DNA from: Cladorhizidae sp. MBARI D1340-BT2 | Lineage: Eukaryota > Porifera > Demospongiae > Poecilosclerida > Cladorhizidae | Assembly (NCBI GenBank): GCA_028752905.1 | Contig: JAQNBH010000009.1 | Span: 42,600,509-42,664,508 of the forward strand | Direction: 5' to 3' | DNA length: 64,000 nucleotides | Part shown: piece by piece, positions 45,501-56,812 of the stretch | Numbering within the stretch: position 1 is the stretch's first letter | How the letters are laid out: each line of letters begins with the position of its first letter | The notes under the pieces: generated by a model | What the model was told of the DNA's origin: nothing | Databases searched by the model: none | Seen by the model: the letters and a program-made list of their open reading frames with translations, nothing else | Made by a program: the position numbers and the translations under genes

Positions 45501-46843
45501 TTGTAACGTGATGTAATGTGATGTAATGTGATGTGACAACCAGACTGGTATTATGGAATAGATGTAATAAGAAATCTAGTGTCTTGAAGCGTGGTGGAAA
45601 TGCCGGGAGTAACCATGCCAACCAACCAGGCCAACCATGCCAACCATGCCAATCAACCTGGCCAACCATGCCAATCAATCAGGCCAGCCAACCATGCCAA
45701 CCAACCAGGCCAACCATGCCAACCAACCATGCCAATCAACCAGGCCAACCAACCAGGCCAACCAACCAGGCCAATCAACCAGGCCAACCAACCATGCCAA
45801 CCAACCAGGCCAACCATGCCAATCAAGTGAATCAACCAGGCCAACCATGCCAACCAGGCCTATCAACCAGGCCAACCATGCTGATCAAGTTGTCATCAAA
45901 TCCTTCAAAAAAAAAGTGGTTGCATCTGGTGGGGCTCAGAAGATCTGGCCTGAACTGGGTGGTAGCAGCCTCTGCAGAAGCAACTTTTGCGATGGGATGG
46001 CCCAACTACTCAGGGGTGGTAGCAGCCTCTGCAGAAGCAACTTGGCCCAACTACTCAATGAAGATGGAGAGATTGGTAATGACCTCCCTGCCCCCCCCCC
46101 CCCCGCACACATGAGGGAGAGAAGCAACCCTGAAGGAAGATGAAACTCTTGTGGACAACGAATAGCCAGACATGCAATAGCTCGTCACAGGATCGCTGCC
46201 GCTAGGGGCATCTATTACGACCCCCTACTTGCATGCTTACTAGAGCGTTAGCGTTGATTCTTGTGCTCTCTCCAAATAAGATGAACTCGTAGAGGCACAT
46301 TCTAATCAAGGATGCATAAGATGAGCTCATAGAGGCACATTCTAATCAAGGATGCATAAGATGAGCTCATAGAGGCACATTCTAATCAAGGATGCATAAG
46401 ATGAGCTCGTAGAGGCATATTCTAATCAAGGATGCATAAGATGAGCTCGTAGGCACATTCTAATCAAGGATGCATAAGATGCGCTCGTAGAGGCACATTC
46501 TAATCAAGGATGCATAAGATGAGCTCATAGAGGCACATTCTAATCAAGGATGCATGGTATATGGAATGGCGTACCTAAAAGAACCAAAACATTCAAAAAT
46601 CAGCAAACTCTATTTACAAAATTACAAGCAGCCATTTTTACAACGGGCTCAGTCAACTCATGCTTCTTACTGAGTGTGTCGGACAACGTCGGCAGCTCGT
46701 AGATGTGCTCGCAAGTGTTGGAGGAGTTGGGTATGCAGAGTCCAAACACAAAGTCAAAACACTTGAGGAGATTGTCTCTGAAATAATGCCGCTCTATCAT
46801 CCGGAAATTCTTCACTTCGTTGTCTCCAACGGTGAATTCCACC
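42547..46843 (-). CDS. UNC119: UNC119-like lipid-cargo chaperone, last two coding exons
   Basis: UNC119 proteins bind myristoylated N-termini in an immunoglobulin-like beta-sandwich and deliver cargo to cilia and membranes. Two minus-strand exons are clear: 46843-46671 and 42659-42547 (stop TAG at 42549-42547), joined in phase across a roughly 4 kb GT-AG intron. The first gives [20 protein letters not shown], then [20 protein letters not shown]. The last gives [20 protein letters not shown]. These match the conserved C-terminal half of animal UNC119 ([39 protein letters not shown] in human, from memory). The upstream exons, about the first 120 residues, were not found to the right. They may lie beyond the repeat cluster or outside the window. 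The intron holds a foldback MITE, poly-G and two minisatellites. Confidence 0.9.
42753..42905. mobile_element. foldback MITE, copy f (UNC119 intron)
   Basis: A compact two-armed copy: CAATGAACTCTCAGCTGACA, ACCTTCTCAATAATCAACTT, a short centre with CTCGAGCATCTACTCGAAAG, and then TTCAAGTTGATTATTGAGAA. The arms are strongly complementary. This is the best short reference copy of the family in the window. Confidence 0.85.
42906..45607. other. UNC119 intron, no recognised gene
   Basis: Contains a 22-base G run (44135-44156), a GT/GC-rich run (44275-44325), AAAAAG-rich patches near 44820-45040 and AAC/AAT triplets near 45285-45360. An end fragment of the foldback MITE (ACGAACTCTCAATTGACATG) lies at 45386-45432. 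Confidence 0.5.
45386..45432. mobile_element. foldback MITE, end fragment g
   Basis: AACGAACTCTCAATTGACAT and ATTACAATGACCT match the outer end of copy f. The rest is missing. Confidence 0.5.
45608..45890. repeat. AACC-rich minisatellite (CAACCAACCATGCCAACCAG)
   Basis: Short repeats of CCAACCAACCAGG and CCAACCATG in irregular order, period about 9-26 bp, in the UNC119 intron. Open frames on both strands are repeat artefacts. Confidence 0.93.
46273..46553. repeat. 40-bp minisatellite beside an UNC119 exon
   Basis: Seven copies with a 40-bp period containing AAGATGAGCTCATAGAGGCA and CATTCTAATCAAGGATGC. The array lies about 120 bp from the exon at 46671, on its downstream (intronic) side. Confidence 0.95.
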
Positions 46844-47159
46844 CTATATAATTATAAAAGGAAAAGTATTAAACACACACTCACAGGACTTACACAAGAG
46901 AATCAAGTACTTACAAGAACAACTATTCAGTGGGTATGTCCTCAAAAGCTGTTCATTACTGGCTATGGTGATGTGTAGTACTATGTGTATGTCACATATG
47001 TAGGCACATGCCCAAACAATGCCGGGTAACTCATAATCATTATCCTTCAGGGAGCATAACTAACACTACATATGCACCAATCGTGCAATTCACATTCTTA
47101 GCTAGCAAACCTGAAGGTGGAGGAGCCAGCACAAAACAGCTCAACTAACAAGAGAAATG
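46844..47159. other. UNC119 upstream intron, no recognised exon
   Basis: Unique sequence upstream of the UNC119 exon (the gene is on the minus strand). I looked for an exon encoding the preceding strand of the UNC119 fold and saw none. Confidence 0.4.
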
Positions 47160-47825
47160 TGAGAAGCAGCTTGAGGAGAGAGAGGAGGAGCCTGGAGGAG
47201 AGAGAAGGAGCCCAGAGGAGAGAGAGGAGCCTGGAGGAGAGGAGGAGCCTGGGGGAGAGAGGAGGAGCCTGGGGGGAGAGGAGGAGCCTGGGGGAGAGAG
47301 GAGGAGCCTGGAGGAGAGAGAGGAGCCTGGAGGAGGGAGAGGAGGAGCCTGGAGGAGAGAGAGGAGCCTGGAGGAGAGAGAAGGAGCCTGGAGGAGAGAA
47401 GGAGCCTGGAGGAGAGAGAAGGAGCCCAGAGGAGGAGAGAGGAGGAGCCTGGAGGAGAGGAGGAGAGAGAGGGAGCCTGGAGGAGAGAGGGAGCCTGGAG
47501 GAGAGAGAGAGAAGCCTGGAGGAGAGAGAGGAGCCTGGAGGAGAGAGGAGGAGCCTGGAGGAGGGAGAGGAGCCTGGAGGAGAGAGGAGCCTGGAGGAGA
47601 GAGAAGGAGCCTGGGGGAGAGGAGGAGCCTGGAGGAGGGAGAGGAGGAGCCTGGAGGAGAGGAGGAGCCTGGAGGAGAGAGAGGAGGAGCCTGTAGGAGA
47701 GAGGAGGAGCCTGGAGGAGAGGAGGAGCCTGGAGGAGAGGAGGAGCCTGGAGGAGGGAGAGGAGGAGCCCGGAGGAGAGAGAGAAGGAGCCCAGAGGAGA
47801 GAGAGAGGAGCCTGGAGGAAAGAGA
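47160..47825. repeat. purine-rich ~20-bp minisatellite (GAGGAGCCTGGAGGAGAGA)
   Basis: About 33 copies of a 16-25 bp unit. One strand is almost pure purine except for CCT. It is open in three frames (230-270 codons), which are Glu/Arg-rich or Ser/Leu/Pro-rich artefacts. Confidence 0.95.
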
Positions 47826-48164
47826 GAGCAAAGCCAAGAAAAAGCCAACAACACCGTCTAAATTGGTATGGGAAAAATGGAGAGCAGGAAACCTCTGAAG
47901 AATGCCAACAAAGTGAGGGATGACAGTAACTTCATAAAACTTAGGACGAGTATGGGCTCAACGAAAGCCGTGGGTATCAAAACAAACAAGTGTCGCGTCT
48001 AGACGGCAAACAAGCAAGACTGAAACAGGAAAGCTGATTAGCAATACCTAAATGTCAGCTGTGACAAACTGAAAGTGCCTGAAGAGAGCATAATAATGCC
48101 TGAAAGCTGAGCTTCAATATCTAGAGAGGCTGATGAGACAAAGTGAGATGCCCATATGCATAGC

Positions 48165-48940
48165 CACCACAGTGCTGCCAGGAGAGAGCATGTGCATAGC
48201 CACACACAGTGATGCCAGGAGAGAGCATGTGCATAGCCTTATACAGTGATGCCAGGAGAGAGCATGTGCATAGCCACACACAGTGATGCCAGGAGAGAGC
48301 ATGTGCATAGCCACACACAGTGATGCCAGGAGAGAGCATGTGCATAGCCACACACAGTGATGCCAGGAGAGAGCATGTGCATAGCCACACACAGTGATGC
48401 CAGGAGAGAGCATGTGCATAGCCATATACAGTGATGCCAGGAGAGAGCATGTGCATAGTCACACACAGTGATGCCAGGAGAGAGCATGTGCATAGCCATA
48501 TACAGTGATGCCAGGAGAGAGCATGTGCATAGCCACACACAGTGATGCCAGGAGAGAACATGTGCATAGCTACATACAGTGATGCCAGGAGAGAGCATGT
48601 ACATAGCCACACACAGTGATGCCAGGAGAGAGCATGTGCATAGCTACATACGAGAGAGCATGTGCATAGCCACACACAGTGATGCCAGGAGAGAACATGT
48701 GCATAGCTACATACAGTGATGCCAGGAGAGAGCATGTGCATAACCTTATACAGTGATGCCAGGAGAGAGCATGTTCATAGCCACACACAGTGATGCCAGG
48801 AGAGAGCATGTGCATAGCCACACACAGTGATGCCTGGAGAGAGCATGTGCATAGCCACACACAGTGATGCCAGGAGAGAGCATGTGCATAGCCACATACA
48901 GTGATGCCAGGAGAGAGCATGTGCATAGCCATATACACTG
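48165..48940. repeat. 37-bp minisatellite (CAGTGATGCCAGGAGAGAGC)
   Basis: About 21 copies of a 37-bp unit that also contains ATGTGCATAGCCACACA. Because 37 is not a multiple of three, the minus-strand frames cycle through three translations and stay open. Confidence 0.95.
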
Positions 48941-49179
48941 TGAAAGACTCTTGTCCTCTTAATTAAAGGCACTCTTGTTGAACATATACATGTAGGTTGT
49001 AATAAACTTAAAGTTACATAGTTCCATCAAAACTAAATAATAATTCGGAGTGAGTCTAGTTACAATAATAGTAGGACATGTACACATTATTCACAACTAA
49101 CAGTAACAGGGGGTAGGAAGTCTACACTGATGTCAGATTACTGTCTTTGCAGTTAGCTATCCACAGTCCAGAAGTATGA

Positions 49180-49874
49180 TTAGGGGCAGCATAGGGGCAG
49201 CATTGAAGTATGATTAGGGGGCTGCACTGAAGTATGATTAGGGGCTGCACTGAAGTATGATTAGGGGCAGCATTGAAGTAGGTGTAGGGGGCTGCACTGA
49301 AGTAGGATTAGGGGCTGCACTGAAGTATGATTAGGGGCTGCACTGAAGTAGGATTAGGGGCAGCACTGAAGTATGATTAGGGGCAGCACTGAAGTAGGAT
49401 TAGGGGCTGCACTGAAGTATGATTAGGGGCAGCACTGAAGTATGATTAGGGGCAGCGCTGAAGTATGATTAGGGGCTGCACTGAAGTAGGATTAGGGGCA
49501 GCACTGAAGTATGATTAGGGGCAGCACTGAAGTATGATTAGGGGCTGCACTGAAGTATGATTAGGGGCAGCACTGAAGTAGGATTAGGGGCTGCACTGAA
49601 GTAGGATTAGGTGCTGCACTGAAGTATGATTAGGGGCTGCACTGAAGTAGGATTAGGGGCAGCACTGAAGTAGGATTAGGGGCTGCACTGAAGTATGATT
49701 AGGGGCTGCACTGAAGTAGGATTAGGGGCAGCACTGAAGTAGGATTAGGGGCTGCACTGAAGTAGGATTAGGGGCTGCACTGAAGTATGATTAGGGGCAG
49801 CACTGAAGTAGGATTAGGGACTGCACTGAAGTAGGATTAGGGGCAGCACTGAAGTAGGATTAGGGGCAATACTG
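49180..49874. repeat. 23-bp minisatellite (TGAAGTATGATTAGGGGCAG)
   Basis: About 30 copies, with alternating variants (TATGATT/TAGGATT and GCAGCAC/GCTGCAC). It contains TTAGGGG but is not a telomere repeat. Confidence 0.95.
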
Positions 49875-49960
49875 AAAAATTCGAAGTGACATGTGAGGTA
49901 CAATAAAATCAGCAAATAATAAACATAAACACAACAGCAACAATAATAAACATAAACACA

Positions 49961-50659
<699 letters not shown>

Positions 50660-51301
50660 GTTACTACAACACAAAGCACCTCTTATGGAGTTCCAATATT
50701 TAAGAACGGGAGGGAGGGGAGGAGTTACTGGTCAAAAAGCATATCTTAGAAAACGTGCAGTCTCTCTTTTGGCACTAAAATAGTCTACCCATACAAAGTT
50801 AATGGGTGCATGTAACTTTGGCAGTGCATGTAACTTTAGTATGACCTATACCTATAATTTTACATGCTGCATGTGGAGGACATGGAGCTCTGAGTATGGC
50901 ACAGTATTTTGTCTATGCAGTTTAGATGTCGCACAACATCTTTGCCAACCACTTTCCTTCTCTATGGGCTCACTTGCACTCACAGCACTTTTGCAAGTAC
51001 TTTCCTATCGTATACAATGACATAATTGAGCTCAGAATTGTTAACATTTGATTCCACGGATAACAAGATAGCAGTGCCACAAGCTGAAAAACTCAGCCAG
51101 CAAATATATGAAATATTGGGGAGGGGGAGGGAGGGGGGAATTGTGCCTTTAGTGATCTCACAAAAAAACTTGGCACACTGTTACGGAATGTCCTAAAAAT
51201 AATTCTCCCTATGTGGTTGCTACAAGCCGTTAGCTTTAGTCATATAAGCATGACATTTGGCACAGAGTTGGAGGCATGATACCCATGAGAGGAGAAGAGC
51301 C
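50660..51301. other. no recognised gene
   Basis: Unique sequence between two arrays with weak open frames only. It ends at a 24-base G run (51302-51325). Confidence 0.45.
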
Positions 51302-51325
51302 GGGGGGGGGGGGGGGGGGGGGGGG

Positions 51326-52684
51326 ATCATGAGAGATGTGGGAGAGCTGGGATCATGAGAGATGTGGGAGAGCTGGGATCATGAGAGATGTGGGAGAGCT
51401 GGGATCATGAGAGATGTGGGAGAGCTGGGATCATGAGAGATGTGGGAGATGTGGGAGAGCTGGGAGAGCTGGGAGAGCTGGGAGAGCTGGGATCATGAGA
51501 GATGTTGGAGAGCTGGGATCATGAGAGATGTGAGAGAGCTGGGATCATGAGAGATGTGGGAGAGCTGGGATCATGAGAGATGTGAGAGAGCTGGGATCAT
51601 GAGAGATGTGAGAGAGCTGGGATCATGAGAGATGTAAGAGAGCTGGAATCATGAGAGATGTGGGAGAGCTGGGGATCATGAGAGATGTGAGAGAGCTGGG
51701 ATCATGAGAGATGTGAGAGAGCTGGGATCATGAGAGATGTGGGAGAGCTGGGATCATGAGAGATGTGAGAGTGGGATCATGAGAGAGCTGGGATCATGAG
51801 AGATGTGGGAGAGCTGGGATCATGAGAGATGTGAGAGAGCTGGGATCATGAGAGATGTGAGAGAGCTGGGGATCATGAGAGATGTGAGAGAGCTGTGATC
51901 ATGAGAGATGTGAGAGAGCTGGGGATCATGAGAGATGTGGGAGAGCTGGGATCATGAGAGATGTGAGAGAGCTGGGATCATGAGAGATGTGAGAGAGCTG
52001 GGGATCATGAGAGATGTGGGGATCATGAGAGATGTGAGAGAGCTGGGATCATGAGAGATGTGAGAGAGCTGGGATCATGAGAGATGTGGGAGAGCTGTGA
52101 GAGATGTGGGAGAGCTGGGATCATGAGAGATGTGAGAGAGCTGGGATCATGAGAGATGTGGGAGAGCTGGGATCATGAGAGATGTGAGAGAGCTGGGATC
52201 ATGAGAGATGTGGGAGAGCTGGGGATCATGAGAGATGTGGGAGAGCTGGGGATCATGAGAGATGTGGGAGAGCTTGGGATCATGAGAGATGTGAGAGAGC
52301 TGGGATCATGAGAGATGTGGGAGAGCTGGGGATCATGAGAGATGTGGGAGAGCTGGGATCATGAGAGATGTGGGAGAGCTGGGGATCATGAGAGATGTGG
52401 GAGAGCTTGGGATCATGAGAGATGTGAGAGAGCTGGGATCATGAGAGATGTGAGAGAGCTGGTGATCATGAGAGATGTGGGAGAGCTGGGATCATGAGAG
52501 ATGTGAGAGAGCTGGGATCATGAGAGATGTGAGAGAGCTGGGGATCATGAGAGATGTGGGAGAGCTGGGGATCATGAGAAATGTGGGAGAGCTTGGGATC
52601 ATGAGAGATGTGGGAGAGCTTGGGATCATGAGAGATGTGAGAGAGCTTGGGATCATGAGAGATGTGGGAGAGCTGGGATCATGG
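51326..52684. repeat. 26-bp minisatellite (GGGATCATGAGAGATGTGGG)
   Basis: About 50 copies of a 25-27 bp unit that also contains AGAGCT. Variants GTGGGAG/GTGAGAG and GGGATC/GGGGATC are mixed. The array starts directly at the poly-G run. Confidence 0.96.
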
Positions 52685-53144
52685 TACATGTGACAGGACA
52701 AGAACCTTTCCTACCCTAGTGACTAAAAATGTTCTCTGGTCATGTTGGATCACACCAGCTATGCCAGGCATGGCCGTAGGCATAGGCAGCTTGGTCCTCA
52801 CCGTTTTCTGCATAGTAACACTAACCTATCTCTTGGCTAGACCAGAAGAGGGCATATTTTACTAACCTGCAGCGGCCACTACAGTGTAAGACTTCTTACG
52901 TTATTTCTTCCGCTAAAGAAAAATACTACTAAAGATAAGGTAGACATTACGATGGACCTAACATCAGTCATCGAGCTACAACATGTATGTAGATGTTAAG
53001 CTTGCTCAGAAGCTCGAGTGCTTCCTCTCTCCTGCTTGGCTGCATGAACTATACTCCACTCTTCTCTCCTGCTTGGCTGCATGAACTATACTCTACTCTT
53101 CTGGATTTCTTTGCTGAGTCACTTACAGGGAAATTTGCATACAG
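52685..53144. other. no recognised gene
   Basis: Unique sequence with a short direct duplication of CTCCTGCTTGGCTGCATGAA near 53029-53090. Confidence 0.45.
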
Positions 53145-54205
53145 AGCCAGACAAGTCTGGACCAGCCACACACCCATGCAAGGCAAGCTGAGCCAGTCAA
53201 GTCTGGGGTAGCCACACACCCATGCAAGGCAAGCTGAGCCAGACAAGTCTGGACTAGCCACACACCCATGCAAGGCAAGCTGAGCCAGACAAGTCTGGAC
53301 TAGCCACACACCCATGCAAGGCAAGCTGAGCCAGTCAAGTCTGGACTAGCCACACACCCATGCAAGGCAAGCTGAGCCAGTCAAGTTTGGACTAGCCACA
53401 CACCCATGCAAGACAAGCTGAGTCTGGACTAGCCACACACCCATGCAAGACAAGCTGAGTCTGGACTAGCCACACACCCATGCAAGACAAGCTGAGCCAG
53501 TCAAGTCTGGACTAGCCACACACCCATGCAAGGCAAGCTGAGCCAGTCAAGTCTGGACTAGCCACACACCCATGCAAGGCAAGCTGAGCCAGACAAGTCT
53601 GGACTAGCCACACACCCATGCAAGGAAAGCTGAGTCTGGACTAGCCACACACCCATGCAAGGCAAGCTGAGCCAGACAAGTCTGGAGTAGACACACACCC
53701 ATGCAAGGCAAGCTGAGTCTGGACTAGCCACACACCCATGCAAAGCAAGCTGAGCCAGTCAAGTCTGGAGTCCCATGCAAGGCAAGCTGAGCCAGACAAG
53801 TCTGGACTAGCCACACACCCATGCAAGGCAAGCCAGACAAGTCTGGACTAGCCACACACACCCATGCAAGGCAAGCTGAGCCAGACAAGTCTGGACTAGC
53901 CACACACCCATGCAAGGCAAGCTGAGCCAGTCAAGTCTGGAGTAGCCACACACACCCATGCAAGGCAAGCTGAGCCAGACAAGTCTGGACTAGCCACACA
54001 CCCATGCAAGGTAAGCTGAGCCAGTCAAGTCTGGACTAGCCACACACCCATGCGGGGCAAGCTGAGCCAGTCAAGTCTGGACTAGCCACACACCCATGCA
54101 GGGCAAGCGGAGCCAGACAAGTCTGACTAGCCACACACCCATGCGGGGCAAGCTGAGCCAGTCAAGTCTGGACTAGCCACACACCCATGCGGGGCAGGAT
54201 GAGCT
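53145..54205. repeat. 46-bp minisatellite with internal palindrome
   Basis: About 24 copies containing ACACACCCATGCAAGGCAAG, then CCAGACAAGTCTGG, a perfect 6-bp-arm palindrome (CCAGAC-AA-GTCTGG). Some copies carry CCAGTCAAGTCTGG, which breaks the arm. Several copies lack the palindromic half. Confidence 0.95.
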
Positions 54206-54639
54206 AGACTAGAAGTTGCCACAGACTCGCTGCTATTGCCATTGACCAGACTCACCAGCAGAATAATGTGTCAGTGAAAGGTGATGGTGCTGATAGAGAA
54301 CCATGTGGTTCTGGATGTACCCTAGGCCAGAGATGGATGACCAGAGTGGTGGTTTCAACTGGAGCACCAGCTTGCCAATGTTTCAAGCATTCACTGGGTA
54401 TGAGACAGTGCCATCTTTCTTGGAAGAAGGGCAGAAAGACTGGCATGAACAGATGGAATAGTCGCTCCCAGCATTCTGTGCCTAGCTGTTGCACCTGAGT
54501 CCATAGATGACTGGTTGGAGCCACTGGAGCGATGTGTGGTCTTCCTCTATGACTGACACTACCAGACAACAAGCTCAGAGTGGGACTTTCTACCCCTAAA
54601 GACTACAACAATCGGTGGTCTTCCCCAGCCAACTCAGCC
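54206..54639. other. no recognised gene
   Basis: Unique sequence between two arrays, open in both directions for about 75-106 codons but with no motif I recognise. Confidence 0.4.
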
Positions 54640-55818
54640 AGCACACCACAGAGACGGCTGAACACACATGTCCATTAACATTGGCACAGATGACATTGTA
54701 ATGCACGGGGGTACAACTAGCACACCACAGAGACGGCTGAACACACATGTCCATTACCATTGGCACAGATGACATTGTAATGCACGGGGGTACAACTAGC
54801 ACACCACAGAGACGGCTGAACACACATGTCCATTACCATTGGCACAGATGACATTGTAATGCACGGGGGTACAACTAGCACACCACAGAGACGGCTGAAC
54901 ACACATGTCCATTACCATTGGCACAGATGACATTGTAATGCACGGGGTACAACTAGCACACCACAGAGACGGCTGAACACACATGTCCATTACCATTGGC
55001 ACAGATGACTTTGTAATGCACGGGGTACAACTAGCACACCACAGAGACGGCTGAACACACATGTCCATTACCATTGGCACAGATGACTTTGTAATGCATG
55101 GGGTACAACTAGCACACCACAGAGACGGCTGAACACACATGTCCATTACCATTGGCACAGATGACTTTGTAATGCACGGGGTACAACTAGCACACCACAG
55201 AGACGGCTGAACACACATGTCCATTACCATTGGCACAGATGACTTTGTAATGCATGGGGTACAACTAGCACACCACAGAGACGGCTGAACACACATGTCC
55301 ATTACCATTGGCACAGATGACTTTGTAATGCATGGGGTACAACTAGCACACCACAGAGACGGCTGAACACACATGTCCATTACCATTGGCACAGATGACA
55401 TTGTAATGCACGGGGGTACAACTAGCACACCACAGAGACGGCTGAACACACATGTCCATTACCATTGGCACAGATGACATTGTAATGCACGGGGGTACAA
55501 CTAGCACACCACAGAGACGGCTGAACACACATGTCCATTACCATTGGCACAGATGACATTGTAATGCACGGGGTACAACTAGCACACCACAGAGACGGCT
55601 GAACACACATGTCCATTACCATTGGCACAGATGACTTTGTAATGCACGGGGTACAACTAGCACACCACAGAGACGGCTGAACACACATGTCCATTACCAT
55701 TGGCACAGATGACTTTGTAATGCATGGGGTACAACTAGCACACCACAGAGACGGCTGAACACACATGTCCATTACCATTGGCACAGATGACATTGTAATG
55801 CATGGGGGTACAACTAGC
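54640..55818. repeat. 79-bp tandem repeat (~15 copies)
   Basis: Highly uniform copies of a 78-79 bp unit containing CACCACAGAGACGGCTGAAC and TTGGCACAGATGACATTGTA. Variants GACATTG/GACTTTG and CACGGGGG/CACGGGG/CATGGGG fall in runs, which indicates local block duplication. Confidence 0.96.
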
Positions 55819-55873
55819 AACAAGCTTGAAAGGAACAATACCTTCTATGGCATTTGACTCCACATTCCTTCCT

Positions 55874-56428
55874 TTTATGCACACATACACCACACACACA
55901 TATAACACACACCACACACCACACATATAACACACACACACAACACACACACACATATAACACACACACACAATATAACACACACACACAATACACCACA
56001 CACACACACACCCAACATACATCACACCACACCACACACACATATAACACACACACCACACACATATAACACACACACACAACACACACACACATACACC
56101 ACACACATACAACACACACACACATACACCACACACATATAACACACACCCACCACACACACCACACACATATAACACACACACACAACACACACACAAA
56201 CAATACACCACACACACTCACCACACACACATATAACACACACCCAACACACACACATAAAACATACCACACACACACACACATACACCACACCCACATA
56301 TAACACACATATAATCCACACACACAACACACACACACCACACACATACATATAACACACACATACAACATACACACAAAACACACATACAATACACCAC
56401 ACACACACACACACCACACACACACACG
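55874..56428. repeat. (CA)n-rich array
   Basis: ACACAC-rich sequence with regular ATATAACACAC and ACACCACAC interruptions. The repeats are low-complexity and their frames on both strands are artefacts. Confidence 0.95.
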
Positions 56429-56572
56429 TAAGAGAGCCTTAGCGGAGTAGCATTCCAGTGCACTTCCCTTCAGAAGTGCAAGGAACTAGATGCCCTTGAT
56501 CACAACCTCAATTAGAGTGCGTACAGTTTACTACCTCTGAAAATGAAAGCAGATGCCCTCAATTAGAGAAAT

Positions 56573-56812
56573 ATGAAAGCTCCAGAGAAAGAGGCTATGA
56601 CTGGAGTACAGGAGAAAGCTTGGAAACAGGTCACTGCTGAAGTGCTAATCAAATCCTTACATTTTTTTTTTAATTGCTGCATTTCAGCCAAGATAAATGG
56701 GCCACTGCAAGATGATAATATTGCAAGAAAGACGGCCAAACGATACAGAAAAGAGATGGAAGAGACCGACAATGACGATTCCTTCGCAAGTGACGAAGAG
56801 GACGATAGCTAA
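56573..56812 (+). pseudogene. possible C-terminal fragment of a pogo/Tigger-like transposase
   Basis: The frame reads AWKQVTAEVLIKSL, then a T-rich stretch and a CAG acceptor-like site, then INGPLQDDNIARKTAKRYRK and an acidic end (EMEETDNDDSFASDEEDDS, stop). The AW..V..E.(I/L)IKSF..CGI...DG..D pattern is typical for the end of DDE_1/CENP-B-type (pogo-like) proteins. No catalytic core was found upstream, where a (CA)n array lies. It could instead be the last exon of an unrelated host gene. Confidence 0.4.

Noticed and set aside
47117..47923. Glu/Arg-rich 268-codon open frame
   Set aside because: A purine-rich minisatellite with no stops. The opposite strand is equally open.
49180..49874. Telomere-like TTAGGGG and, at 63790-64000, TAGGGTTAGGG motifs
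   Set aside because: The motif is only part of a 23-bp or irregular unit and is not a run of TTAGGG. No telomere is indicated.
54796..55449. 217-codon Cys-rich frame on the minus strand
   Set aside because: Translation of the 78-79 bp repeat. The frame changes wherever the unit length shifts by one base.
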